Assembly (NCBI RefSeq): GCF_041320665.1
Contig: NZ_CP166730.1
Coordinates: 3,782,001 to 3,846,000 of the forward strand
DNA length: 64,000 nucleotides
Source: Comamonas sp. GB3 AK4-5
Lineage (GTDB): Bacteria; Pseudomonadota; Gammaproteobacteria; Burkholderiales; Burkholderiaceae_C
Direction of reading: 5' to 3'
Shown: positions 52,575 to 61,817 of the stretch, piece by piece
Layout of the letters: each line of letters starts with the position of its first letter
Numbering within the stretch: the first letter of the stretch is position 1
Notes under the pieces: generated by a model
Seen by the model: only the letters and a program-made list of their open reading frames with translations
The model's database searches: none
What the model was told of the DNA's origin: nothing
Program-made: the position numbers and the translations under genes

Positions 52575-53449
52575 TAAGAGTCCCAGTCCACCGTGCTGAA
52601 CGATGAAAGCAGCAGCGCCGTGAGCGCATCGTGCGCATTGGATGCGCGCGTGATGAGCGATACAGGCCGTTCGAAATTGGGCAGGCGCACCACATGCAGA
52701 TTGGGACTGGCATGCCAGGCCGCACCGCGAATCAGCGGCACGATGGAAATGCCCAGCCCCTGGCTGACCAGGGCCGCAATCGCATCCAGCGAATTGAGTT
52801 CCATCGACGGCTTGGTCATCACGCCACACTTCATCAGAAACTCATCGATGAGCTGCCCCGCCCAGGTGCTGCGCTCGAATGCGATATAGGGTGTGGCGGA
52901 CTTGAAGGCCTGCGCGAGATCCTGATAGGGCACCTCTGCCGGCGCGAGCAATGCAAAAGGCTCGCTGTAGAGATAGTGCACATTCAGGTTGGTGGGAAAG
53001 CGCTGCGGCGGCTCGGTCACGATCGCCATATCGAGCGTGCCGCGGTTCACCTGTGTCAGCAGCTCTCCGGAGATGCCGGCAACAATCTTCACCTCCAGGC
53101 CGGGGTTCTTCTGCGTCATTTCCTTGAGCAGCTGCGGCAGCACGCCGCCCAGGGCGCTGTTGATCACCCCCAGCGACAGAAAACCACCGATGGGGCCGCC
53201 GCCCTCGAGCGCCTTCATCTCCTCGTAGATCGACACCATCTTCTCGGCCAGCGGAACCATCTGCCGGCCCGCAGAGGTGAACTCCAGCGAGCGCTTGGTG
53301 CGCACGAACAAGGCCACGCCCAGCTCGTCTTCCATGTTCTTGAGCTGAACGCTGACGGCGGCCTGAGAAAGGTGGACTTTCTCGGCGGCTGCGACGATGG
53401 TTCCATAGCGATGCAGCGCAAGAAACGAGTGCAGCGATCTGATCAACAT
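52574..53449 (-). CDS. LysR-family regulator of the minus-strand catabolic cluster
   Basis: A 291-aa LysR protein with the N-terminal helix-turn-helix (IRSLHSFLALHRYGTIVAAA; LSQAAVSVQLKNMEDELGVA) and an effector-binding domain (GFLSLGVINSALGGVLPQLL). It lies downstream of the CoA-transferase genes on the same strand. Its TAA stop is formed at the junction with the 268-bp repeat, so the original C-terminus may have been a few residues longer. Target genes are probably the adjacent minus-strand ones. Confidence 0.9.
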   Translation of the reverse strand: MLIRSLHSFLALHRYGTIVAAAEKVHLSQAAVSVQLKNMEDELGVALFVRTKRSLEFTSAGRQMVPLAEKMVSIYEEMKALEGGGPIGGFLSLGVINSALGGVLPQLLKEMTQKNPGLEVKIVAGISGELLTQVNRGTLDMAIVTEPPQRFPTNLNVHYLYSEPFALLAPAEVPYQDLAQAFKSATPYIAFERSTWAGQLIDEFLMKCGVMTKPSMELNSLDAIAALVSQGLGISIVPLIRGAAWHASPNLHVVRLPNFERPVSLITRASNAHDALTALLLSSFSTVDWDS

Positions 53450-53517
53450 GGCATAGCTCCCGAATTTCTGCCGTCCCCGGGCACGATCATGCCCGGGGAT
53501 TCACGCCGAGCAGCGAA

Positions 53518-54708
53518 CTATACGACGGGCTTGCGCGGCAACACGCTTTCGTAGGCGGCCGGGTCTATGCCCTGCTCCTTCAACACCTCGTCCGTGTGCT
53601 GGGCGAATGCCGGGGGACGGCTGCGATAGCTTGCCGGCGTGCGCGACAGCTTCACCGGCGCACCCGTGCCACGGTAGTCGTCGATATCGACGATCATTCC
53701 CCGGTGGTGGGTGTGCGGATCGTCCACCACCTGGTCGATGGTGCGCACCGGCCCGCAGGGCACACCCGCCGCCACCAGCTCCTGCGAGACTTGCAGGCCA
53801 TCGCGTTGCGACAGCAGCCCCACCAGCTCCTCGCGCAATGCATCGCGATGGAGGTTGCGCGATGCATTCGTCACAAAGCGCTCATCCACACTCAGCCCCG
53901 GTTTGCCCAGCACCTTGCACAGCGTCACAAACTGGCGGTTGTTGCCCACGGCCAGAAACAGCGGCACGGTGCGGGTCTCGAAGGCGTCATAAGGGCAGAT
54001 ATTGGGGTGGCGATTGCCCGAGCGCTGCGGCACCTTGCCATTGAGATAGAAGTTGGGCAAATGCGGATGCAGCATGGACACGCCGGAGTCGTAGAGCGTG
54101 GCTTCGACGAACTGCCCTTCGCCGCTGCGGTTGCGTTCCTGCAGCGCCAGCAAAATGCCGATCACGCCATTCATGCCGGTGACCATGTCGATGATGGGAA
54201 CGCCCATGCGCAGGGGCTCGCCCTGGGGCTCGCCGTTCACGCTCATCAGCCCCGTCATGGCCTGCACTGCGGCGTCGTAGCCGGGCTGGCCGCCGTAAGG
54301 GCCATCGGCACCGAAGCCGGAGATGCGGCAATGCACCAGGCGCGGAAAGCGCTTGCGCAGCGCATCGCCACCCAGTCCCCATTTCTCCAGCGTACCGATC
54401 TTGAAGTTCTCGATGAACACATCCGCATCTTCCAGCAGTCGCAGCAGCAGCTCCTGGCCAAGCGGCTGGGTCATATCGATGGGTACATCCCGCTTGTTGC
54501 GATTCACGCCAATGAAATAGCTCGCCGCATCGCCCACAAAGGGAGGGCCCCAGGCGCGCGTCTCGTCTCCCATGGGAGGCTCGACCTTGATCACATCGGC
54601 GCCGTGGTCTCCCAGAATCTGTCCACAGAAAGGGCCACCCAGCACCCGGCTGGCATCAATCACACGCACGCCTGCCAGCGCACCGGTACTCATTGGTTTA
54701 GTTTGCAT
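53518..54708 (-). CDS. Class III (CaiB/BaiF) CoA transferase
   Basis: A 396-aa protein with VIDASRVLGGPFCGQILGDH, HGADVIKVEPPMGDETRAWG and the catalytic Asp174 in LRMGVPIIDMVTGMNGVIGI. It transfers CoA between a donor such as succinyl-CoA and a carboxylic acid. An internal start MSTGALAGV (54693) is an alternative to 54708, which overlaps the upstream gene by 11 bases. The CoA acceptor is not known. It is a second, divergent class III enzyme next to the sulfinate cluster and may extend the substrate range. Confidence 0.9.
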   Translation of the reverse strand: MQTKPMSTGALAGVRVIDASRVLGGPFCGQILGDHGADVIKVEPPMGDETRAWGPPFVGDAASYFIGVNRNKRDVPIDMTQPLGQELLLRLLEDADVFIENFKIGTLEKWGLGGDALRKRFPRLVHCRISGFGADGPYGGQPGYDAAVQAMTGLMSVNGEPQGEPLRMGVPIIDMVTGMNGVIGILLALQERNRSGEGQFVEATLYDSGVSMLHPHLPNFYLNGKVPQRSGNRHPNICPYDAFETRTVPLFLAVGNNRQFVTLCKVLGKPGLSVDERFVTNASRNLHRDALREELVGLLSQRDGLQVSQELVAAGVPCGPVRTIDQVVDDPHTHHRGMIVDIDDYRGTGAPVKLSRTPASYRSRPPAFAQHTDEVLKEQGIDPAAYESVLPRKPVV

Positions 54709-55453
54709 GGGCCATCTCCTGGGTCAACTGTTTCGCAAAATCGGGATAGGTTTCTCGAAGCTCATCGAGCACCCGGCCTCTGAGCAGCGCCAGCGTGGCC
54801 GCATCGGGAGACGGCGTCACGCTCAACTGCGGATCCACGTCGAATGCAAAGCCCGTTGCGGCCTTGATCTCGTCCAGCGTGTGGCCTGGATGCATATGCA
54901 GCAGACGGAAACGCGCCAGCTGTGGATCGAACATGAACAGCGCCAGGCCGGTGAGCAAGGCGTACGGACCACCTTTGCGGTAGACGCTGGGGTCGCTCGT
55001 TCCAGGCGCGCTGATGAAGTCGACCTTGTCCACAAACACCCGCGGCGAATGCTCCTCACGAAACAGGATCACCTTGGGCACGGTGAAGTAGAGGTAGGCA
55101 GAGCCAAACGAGCCCGGCCAGCGCACACGGGTATTGGGGTACTCGCCCACGCCCACCAGGTTGATATTGCCCTGGCCATCGATCTGCCCGCCACCCAGGA
55201 AAAAGGCATCGATACGCCCCTGGCCTGCGCAATCGAACAGCTCTGCCGAGCCATTGGTGAACAGGTTGTGCTTGACCGAGCCCAGAATAGACAAGCGCAC
55301 AGGAGGCTCTTTGAGCGCCTCCTTCTGCGCGCGCAGCAGCATGGCAGCGGCAGCAGGAATCGGTGAAGACGCGCCGACAGCCACATGGCGCGCCCCATCC
55401 AGGAGCGAGGCGATCGTGACGATCAGCCGCTCACGCAAAGTCACTTCGCTCAT
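54698..55453 (-). CDS. Class I CoA transferase, subunit B (GctB/IpdB-like)
   Basis: A 251-aa protein starting MSEVTLRERL; its ATG overlaps the stop of the subunit A gene. Family motifs include VAVGASSPIPAAAAMLLRAQ, DAFFLGGGQIDGQGNINLVG and RVFVDKVDFISAPGT. It pairs with the upstream subunit to form a heteromeric CoA transferase, or a ring-cleaving hydrolase of the related IpdAB type. The catalytic residue could not be assigned from sequence alone. Confidence 0.85.
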   Translation of the reverse strand: MSEVTLRERLIVTIASLLDGARHVAVGASSPIPAAAAMLLRAQKEALKEPPVRLSILGSVKHNLFTNGSAELFDCAGQGRIDAFFLGGGQIDGQGNINLVGVGEYPNTRVRWPGSFGSAYLYFTVPKVILFREEHSPRVFVDKVDFISAPGTSDPSVYRKGGPYALLTGLALFMFDPQLARFRLLHMHPGHTLDEIKAATGFAFDVDPQLSVTPSPDAATLALLRGRVLDELRETYPDFAKQLTQEMAHAN

Positions 55454-56262
55454 GCGTACACCTCCGCCATCCATTGCTGAAACCCTTCTTCGGTCTTGGC
55501 CTGTTGCGCGTAGCGCTGCAGCGCTGCGGTATCGGGTGCGTACTCGCCCCAGAGGCCATAGGGCCAGGCGCCTTTTTCGGCTACGGCAATGCCGTCGACA
55601 TAGATGGCGGGCAGCACACCGGCTGCCGTGACCTCATCGTCCAGCAGGCGGTGGTCCACGATGCGTTCCACCGTCACGAAGTTCTTGCGGCTGGCATAGG
55701 CCATGGCCGCAAGTTCGCGCCGGCGGCCAATCCAGACATTGCCCTCCCGGTCTGCCATGGGCGCGTGAAACACCGAGACATCGGGGTGCAGCGCAGGAAT
55801 CGCCACCACCGGATCCGGCTCCACCGAAAACAGGTTTTGCATGACGCGCCAGTCCGAGCGGTGCATCAACACATCCGTGCCGATCAGGCCGCGCAGCGTG
55901 GTGAATGGCGAGCCCTTCTGGGCCGCCATCAGCCCGGCATGAATGGCCGGGCAGGTGCTGTCCTTCATCTGAATCGAGCGGTTGGCAATGGCCCGCATAA
56001 AGCACGGTGCACCGCCCGCCTCTCCCAGGCTCACGGCACTGGTTTCCAGGCTGCGAACCAGCCCAGCGCCGATCAGAATGTCGAACGACAGACCGGCAGT
56101 GGGCACACCCACCAGATCCAGATTGCGCGGCGCGCGGCGCAGCAACGCAGGAACGATGGCCATGGGCACACCTGCGTAATCCACCGGCATGGCAAGCCGG
56201 CAGCCATCGCTGATTTGCGCGGCGATGTCATCCACGCTCATCGCTGCCATTGTCTGTGGCAT
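55450..56262 (-). CDS. Class I CoA transferase, subunit A (GctA/IpdA-like)
   Basis: A 270-aa protein with AMPVDYAGVPMAIVPALLRR, GLIGTDVLMHRSDWRVMQNL and the family segment HAPMADREGNVWIGRRREL. It forms a heteromer with the B subunit encoded directly after it (four-base overlap). Glutaconate or 3-oxoacid CoA transferase activity is possible, as is an IpdAB-like hydrolytic role. First gene of the AB-caiB unit, following a 616-base gap. Confidence 0.85.
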   Translation of the reverse strand: MPQTMAAMSVDDIAAQISDGCRLAMPVDYAGVPMAIVPALLRRAPRNLDLVGVPTAGLSFDILIGAGLVRSLETSAVSLGEAGGAPCFMRAIANRSIQMKDSTCPAIHAGLMAAQKGSPFTTLRGLIGTDVLMHRSDWRVMQNLFSVEPDPVVAIPALHPDVSVFHAPMADREGNVWIGRRRELAAMAYASRKNFVTVERIVDHRLLDDEVTAAGVLPAIYVDGIAVAEKGAWPYGLWGEYAPDTAALQRYAQQAKTEEGFQQWMAEVYA

Positions 56263-56878
56263 GTTGTCTCCTTTTCATTCTCTTTAAATGCTTTTCCTGT
56301 CTTCTTCCGAGACATTGCCCATCATAGATATCGAAGTTTTTTGAGCAAAACTAAAAATTAAGCTGCTCAGCATCGGAAAAAACGATTCTTACGATGCCAA
56401 AGGCCTGCGGCTCGTCTCTTCCCCTTGCCAGATGCGCCCCCATGCCCCATTGCCCTGGCTGCAAGCACTTCGAGTGCCCACGTTAGCAATCCCGTATTGA
56501 AAAAAAGCTCAACTGGGCATGAATTTGCACGCAGTACCCAGGGCCCCATCCGGCGGTCCGCCCTTTGAATTGAAATCCACAAGGCACAAGCACAAGGCCG
56601 TCAGGAGCAGCAAACCAGCTGGCATGCCTGTGGATGAGAAATACCTGCTGCAGACGGTTTTCCCTCGCTAAAAAGACCCAGCGATTCGGCATCAGCAAGT
56701 GCAGCGAAGACCACCCGGCAAACCGCAGGTTTGCGGTCGAGACGAGGCGTGGAGCCGCAGACCGCACAGAGGTACGGCAAGGCGAAACAACGACGTATCG
56801 AGGGTGGTGTTAGTCGTTCTGCAGGTAAGGCGGTGGCCCTGGGTCAGGCCACCATCCCCCATTCAGGCATGTGCAGAC
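56263..56878. other. 616-base intergenic region with a repeat-like segment
   Basis: Next to the CoA transferase start it is AT-rich (56,270-56,370), probably the promoter of the A subunit gene, with an AAAGGAGACAAC ribosome-binding site on the minus strand. Around 56,483-56,520 the sequence GTATTGAAAAAAAGCTCAAC resembles one near 44,394. The remainder holds no convincing gene. Confidence 0.45.
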
Positions 56879-57841
56879 TCAGTTCTGCACCAGACCGGAG
56901 TCGACAATCAACGGTGTCCAGGTTGCAAAGTCGGAAGCCATGACCTGGGCGAAGTCGGCCGCGCCCTTGTATTCCACCTCCATGATTTTGGAGATTTTTT
57001 CTCTGACCACAGGGTTGGCCAGCGTCTTTTGAACCGCGTCCTGAAAGCGCGTATTGAAGGCCGCACTGGCCTTGCTGGAGCCCAGGAACCCCAGCCACAG
57101 CTCGGACTCCACATTGGGAATGCCCTGCTCTGCCATGGTGGGCACATCGGGCAGCAGCGGGAATCGCTTGCTGCCGAAGACACCGAGCACTTTCAGCTTC
57201 TTGCCTTTGTGGCGCTCCACAAAGTCGCTTGCGGTGTCTATCCCCGCATCCACCTGGCCGCCCATCAAGTCATTCGCCATCGGGGCACCGCCCTGATAGC
57301 CGATGGGATTGGGTTTGAGCTGGGTCGCGAGAGCGAATCGCAAACCGGCCAGATGGGTCAAGGAACCCGGTCCCATATTGCCGTAGATGAAATCACCTTC
57401 CTGCTTGCGCAGGGCGATGAACTCCTTGGCGTTGCTGGCCTTGTGCATAGAGGGCACGGCCAGGGCTGCCGGCATGGTTCCAACCTGCGCCAGCCCCACG
57501 AAGTCCTCTTTGAACTTGAAGTCCTTGGCGTTTTGAAAAACGATGGAGTTCACCAGCACGCCATTGAAGGCGAACACCACGGCGGCACCGTCTCCCTGGG
57601 TGCTTTTCAGCGCCGACAGCGCAATCCGGCCTCCGGCACCCGGCTTGTTTTCGACGATGGCCATGCGCCCCGTGTGTTCCTTGATGCCATCGGTGAGCAT
57701 GCGTGCAATGACATCGGCACTGCCCCCGGGGGCGTAAGGAACGATGATGCGCAAAGGCGTGCTCTGCGCCTTGGATGCCATGGGCACCGCCATCAAAAGT
57801 GCGGTAAGTGAGAGTGCGATGTAGTGTCTGCGATTTTTCAT
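56879..57841 (-). CDS. Bug-family periplasmic binding protein
   Basis: A 320-aa exported protein: signal peptide (IALSLTALLMAVPMASKAQ), LRIIVPYAPGGSADVIARML, MAIVENKPGAGGRIALSALK, NPIGYQGGAPMANDLMGGQV. Solute receptor for carboxylates or amides of unknown identity. The start MKNRRHY at 57841 is preferred over an upstream Met; GGAGGCAGAC lies before it on the minus strand. Confidence 0.9.
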   Translation of the reverse strand: MKNRRHYIALSLTALLMAVPMASKAQSTPLRIIVPYAPGGSADVIARMLTDGIKEHTGRMAIVENKPGAGGRIALSALKSTQGDGAAVVFAFNGVLVNSIVFQNAKDFKFKEDFVGLAQVGTMPAALAVPSMHKASNAKEFIALRKQEGDFIYGNMGPGSLTHLAGLRFALATQLKPNPIGYQGGAPMANDLMGGQVDAGIDTASDFVERHKGKKLKVLGVFGSKRFPLLPDVPTMAEQGIPNVESELWLGFLGSSKASAAFNTRFQDAVQKTLANPVVREKISKIMEVEYKGAADFAQVMASDFATWTPLIVDSGLVQN

Positions 57842-58031
57842 TGTCTGCCTCCTTGTGCCCGTGCTCTTTTGGCGCGGGCTTTTTTGTGCGTTGAAATTCA
57901 CGTAACCATCGAATGTGAAAAATTCGTCTTCTTTACTGCTTTGACAGTTCTTTCTGGTTCATCCCCATTTTTCAAAGCCTGGCGCTTTCAAATCAGTGCC
58001 TGCGTTGAGGTCTCGATGGCCTTGCGGCCCA

Positions 58032-59021
58032 TCACTCCGCCTTGATATTGGCCTGCTTGATGATCTTTCCGTTCTTCTCATAGGCCGATTGCACGGCCGC
58101 CGCGAACTGCGAGGGGGTTTGGGAAAGCGCAATGTTGTCCAACTTCTGCACCCGGTCACGCAACTCCGGCTGCTGCAGCGAGCGGTTGATTTCGGTGTTC
58201 AGGCGCTGCACGACCTCGGGGGCCATGCCAGTCGGGGCCACAAAGCCGAACAGCGAAGTCATATTGGCATCGGGATGACCCAGCTCGGCCAGGGTTGGCA
58301 CATCGGGGACGGCTGGCAGGCGCTCCGGGGAGCCCACGGCAATGATGCGCAGCTTGCCGCGTTGAACCAAGGCGTTCACCGGCTCCGAGGGGTTGATCAA
58401 CAGAATGTCGAACTGCGCGCCCACCGCATCCGGGAGCAGCTGCGAATCGCCTTTGTAGGGGATGGGAACCAGATTGCTGCCCGTCTGGCGGCGCAGCTGC
58501 TCGATGATGATGTGACCGACCGAACCAAAGCCCAGGCAGGCCATGGTCACACTGCCGGACTTGGCTTGTGCAAAAGCATCCGCCAGCGTTTTGCCCTTGA
58601 AGGCTTCCGTGGCGCAGACATAGACCGGCGAGTACATGACCGGTGCCACGGGGACGATGTCCTTCATGGGATCGAAGCCAACCTTCATCAGATGCGGGCT
58701 CAGCGTGATCGGGCTGATGGGCGTGAAGGCAAAGGTGTGGCCGTCCCCGCCCTCTTTGACCATGGCATTCATGCCCATGGTGCCTGCAGCGCCGGGGCGG
58801 TTGTCCACCACAATGGATTGCCCCAGCGCCGTGGACAGCCGCTGCGCCACCAGCCGCGCAACGATATCGGAGACACCGCCGGCCGAATAGGGAACGATGA
58901 GGCGCAAAGGCTTTTGCGGCCAGTTGCTTGCCGCAAGCGCTTTTCCGGCAACGCCCCAGACTGCAGCCGATGCCAGCAGGCTCAATGCCTGGCGACGCTG
59001 TGGGTTGAAGTGATTTTTCAT
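58032..59021 (-). CDS. Bug-family periplasmic binding protein, Tat-like signal
   Basis: A 329-aa member of the same family as the neighbour but not a close copy. The N-terminus NPQRRQALSLLASAAVWGVA has a twin-arginine pair ahead of the hydrophobic stretch, so export may be by Tat. Family motifs are LRLIVPYSAGGVSDIVARLV, IVVDNRPGAAGTMGMNAMVK and PIPYKGDSQLLPDAVGAQFD. Its start overlaps the amidohydrolase stop by four bases, so it should bind the amidohydrolase substrate or a related compound. Confidence 0.9.
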   Translation of the reverse strand: MKNHFNPQRRQALSLLASAAVWGVAGKALAASNWPQKPLRLIVPYSAGGVSDIVARLVAQRLSTALGQSIVVDNRPGAAGTMGMNAMVKEGGDGHTFAFTPISPITLSPHLMKVGFDPMKDIVPVAPVMYSPVYVCATEAFKGKTLADAFAQAKSGSVTMACLGFGSVGHIIIEQLRRQTGSNLVPIPYKGDSQLLPDAVGAQFDILLINPSEPVNALVQRGKLRIIAVGSPERLPAVPDVPTLAELGHPDANMTSLFGFVAPTGMAPEVVQRLNTEINRSLQQPELRDRVQKLDNIALSQTPSQFAAAVQSAYEKNGKIIKQANIKAE

Positions 59022-60247
59022 TGTGTCTCCTTGTGGGTGGTGGCAAACCAGCGGCGCACCAGGCGGTCCCAGAAACGGGCGCCCAATGCAATGTTGTCGT
59101 CGTTGAAGTCGTAGCTCGGGCTGTGCAGGTTGACGCCCGGCTGGCCATTGGCGCCATTGCCTATGAAGCCGTAGGCGCCCGGCACCTGTTCGAGTATGAA
59201 ACCGAAGTCCTCGGCCGTCATGGCGGGCTGCACATCGGTGTGCGCATGGGCATCCCCCACCAGCTCGCGCATCACCTCGCCCATGAAGCGTGCTTCATCC
59301 CGGGTGTTGCAGGTGCTGGGGTAGCCCGGCTTCCACAGCACCGTGGCCGTGGCGCCATGCGCGGCGGCCACATGCGTTGCGATGCGCTCAACCCCGTCCA
59401 GCATGCGCTGCAGCGTCTGGGGAGACAATGTGCGGCAGGTTCCATAGATGGCGGCATCGTCCGGAATGATGTTCTCCACCGTGCCGGACGCTATCTTTCC
59501 GACCGTGAGCGCCACGCTGTCGAGCGGATCCGTGGCCCGCGAGACCAGGGTCTGCAACTGGCCGACGATGGCGCACGCCACAGGGATGGGGTCTATGGTG
59601 GTGTGCGGCATGGCCGCATGCCCGCCACGCCCTTGCACACGAATCTCGAAGCGGTTGGCCGAGGCCATGATGGCTCCCACCCGCACCCCCATGGCCCCTG
59701 AGGGCAACGAGGGCCAGTTGTGCAGGGCAAAGACCGCATCGCAGGGGAACCGGGTGAAAAGTCCCTCTTCCATCATGACCCGCGCACCTGCGCCGCCCTC
59801 TTCTCCAGGCTGAAAAATCAGGTGCACCGTGCCTTCAAAATCCGCTTGTTTGGCCAGCAAGGTGGCCGCCCCCAGCAGCATGGCCGTGTGGCCATCATGG
59901 CCGCAGGCATGCATGCGGCCTTCGTGCGTGCTCTTGTGCGCAAAGCTGTTCAGCTCCTGCACCGGCAAGGCATCCATGTCGGCCCGAATGCCGATGGAGC
60001 GCACAGCGGCGCCAGCAGCGGGTTTGCGCCCCTGGATGGTGGCCACGATGCCGGTCTGTGCCAGCCCTCGGTGCACCGGCAGGCCCAGCGCCCCCAGATA
60101 GGCCGCAATCCTGTCGGCCGTGCGGTGCTCCTCAAACTTCAGCTCGGGATGCGCATGCAGATCGCGGCGAAACGCGACCAGCTTTCCCAGATAGGGAGCG
60201 ATGTCGGGACTTTCAGGCTGAGGAGAGTGAGACAAGGTGTTCAGCAT
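59018..60247 (-). CDS. M20-family amidohydrolase (hippurate-hydrolase type)
   Basis: A 409-aa metallopeptidase-fold enzyme. Metal-binding and catalytic signatures are visible: ACGHDGHTAMLLGAATLLA, FQPGEEGGAGARVMMEEGLF and TAEDFGFILEQVPGAYGFIG. These enzymes hydrolyse N-acyl amino acids and similar amides. In this cluster it may release an amino acid that is then transaminated. Coupled to the following Bug gene by an ATGA overlap. Confidence 0.93.
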   Translation of the reverse strand: MLNTLSHSPQPESPDIAPYLGKLVAFRRDLHAHPELKFEEHRTADRIAAYLGALGLPVHRGLAQTGIVATIQGRKPAAGAAVRSIGIRADMDALPVQELNSFAHKSTHEGRMHACGHDGHTAMLLGAATLLAKQADFEGTVHLIFQPGEEGGAGARVMMEEGLFTRFPCDAVFALHNWPSLPSGAMGVRVGAIMASANRFEIRVQGRGGHAAMPHTTIDPIPVACAIVGQLQTLVSRATDPLDSVALTVGKIASGTVENIIPDDAAIYGTCRTLSPQTLQRMLDGVERIATHVAAAHGATATVLWKPGYPSTCNTRDEARFMGEVMRELVGDAHAHTDVQPAMTAEDFGFILEQVPGAYGFIGNGANGQPGVNLHSPSYDFNDDNIALGARFWDRLVRRWFATTHKETQ

Positions 60248-60257
60248 GAAAGCCTCT

Positions 60258-61697
60258 TCAATGGTTGCGAACGACGACGGAGCGGACGCTCAGATAGGCG
60301 TCCAGGGCTTCGGGGCCGCCCTCCGAGCCATAACCGGAGTCCTTGAGGCCACCAAATGGCAGCTCCGGGCTGGTAGAGGCCGGCATGTTCAGCCACATCA
60401 TTCCCACCTCCACCTTGCGCGACAGCAGATCCGCATGCTTGAGCGACTCGGTGAAGCCGTAGCCGGCCAGACCGAATGGCAGGCGGTTCGCTTCAGTGAT
60501 GGCCTCCTGCAGATCGGTAAAGGACCGAATGGAAGCAATCGGTCCAAAGGGTTCTTCATTGAAGACTCTGGCGGTCAGCGGAACCTCTGCCAGCACCGTG
60601 GGCGCCCAGAAATTCCCGCTATCGCCCATGCGCTTGCCACCCGCCAGCAGTTGCGCACCTTGCTGCAGGGCGTCGTCCACCAGCTCGGCCATCGCCGTCA
60701 GCCGCCTGGGGTTGGCCAGCGGCCCCATCTCCGTGTGCGCCTCCAGCCCATTGCCCACCTTCACGCCGGCCGCGTAGCGCGCCAGTGCATCGGAAAATGG
60801 CTGGACCACGCTCTCGTGTACCAGAAAACGTGTGGGGGAAATGCAGACCTGCCCCGCGTTGCGGAATTTGGCAAAGCCCGCCGACTGCACCGCCAGGTCC
60901 AGATCGGCATCCTCGCAAACAATCACCGGAGCATGGCCGCCCAGCTCCATGGTCACGCGCTTCATATGCGCGCCTGCCAGCGCCGCCAGCTGCTTGCCCA
61001 CTGCGGTAGATCCGGTGAACGTGACCTTGCGCACCACGGGGTGGGCAATGAGGTAGTTCGATATCTCGCCGGGGTTGCCATACACCAGCCCCAGCACACC
61101 TGCAGGCAATCCCGCATCGGCCAACGCAGCCACCAAGGCCGCAGGTGCGGCCGGCGTTTCTTCTGCGGCCTTGGCGATCACCGAACAACCCGCAGCCAGT
61201 GCCGGGCCCAGCTTGAGCACCAGCTGGTTGATGGGAAAGTTCCAGGGCGTGAAAGCGGCCACCGGCCCCAGCGGATCGCGCACCACGGTTTGCCGTATGG
61301 CCTGGTCGCGCCGTGATGGAACAAGGCGCCCGTAGACGCGAAGGCCTTCGTCCGCAAACCACTCGATGCTGTCGGCCGCCGCCAAGGTCTCTGCCTTGGC
61401 CTCTGCCAGCGGCTTGCCCTGCTCCTGCGTCAAAACATGGGCAATGTCGGCCGCACGTTCACGCAGCAACGCCGCTGCCTGGCGCATGATCTTGCCGCGC
61501 GCTACGGGCAGCATGTCGCGCCACACCGCGAAACCGCGCTGCGCCGCGGCCAGTGCGGCATCGAGATCATCACGGCTGGCGCAAGCGACACGGCCTATCT
61601 CCGCGCCGGTTGCCGGATTCAAAACCGGCAGCGTCGCGCCGCCGGATGCAGGCCGCCAGCGGCCATCAATAAAAAGTTGCGTATCGGGATAAGTCAT
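60258..61697 (-). CDS. NAD(P)-dependent aldehyde dehydrogenase (succinate-semialdehyde type)
   Basis: A 479-aa aldehyde dehydrogenase. NAD-binding [20 protein letters not shown], active-site Glu in [14 protein letters not shown] and nucleophile Cys in [12 protein letters not shown] are intact; C-terminal [15 protein letters not shown] is typical of the succinate-semialdehyde group (GabD-like). It would oxidise an aldehyde to the acid that a CoA transferase can then activate. Eleven bases before the amidohydrolase gene. Confidence 0.93.
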   Translation of the reverse strand: MTYPDTQLFIDGRWRPASGGATLPVLNPATGAEIGRVACASRDDLDAALAAAQRGFAVWRDMLPVARGKIMRQAAALLRERAADIAHVLTQEQGKPLAEAKAETLAAADSIEWFADEGLRVYGRLVPSRRDQAIRQTVVRDPLGPVAAFTPWNFPINQLVLKLGPALAAGCSVIAKAAEETPAAPAALVAALADAGLPAGVLGLVYGNPGEISNYLIAHPVVRKVTFTGSTAVGKQLAALAGAHMKRVTMELGGHAPVIVCEDADLDLAVQSAGFAKFRNAGQVCISPTRFLVHESVVQPFSDALARYAAGVKVGNGLEAHTEMGPLANPRRLTAMAELVDDALQQGAQLLAGGKRMGDSGNFWAPTVLAEVPLTARVFNEEPFGPIASIRSFTDLQEAITEANRLPFGLAGYGFTESLKHADLLSRKVEVGMMWLNMPASTSPELPFGGLKDSGYGSEGGPEALDAYLSVRSVVVRNH

Positions 61698-61817
61698 GGG
61701 GAGACCATTGCCCCCGGCGCGCGGATGCGCCGGGAGGCTGTATGACGGAAACGGGAGTGCGGACTTTTGTCTGGCACTGCTGGCTGAAAGCTGGTAGCGG
61801 GCCGCCCCGCCACGCGC

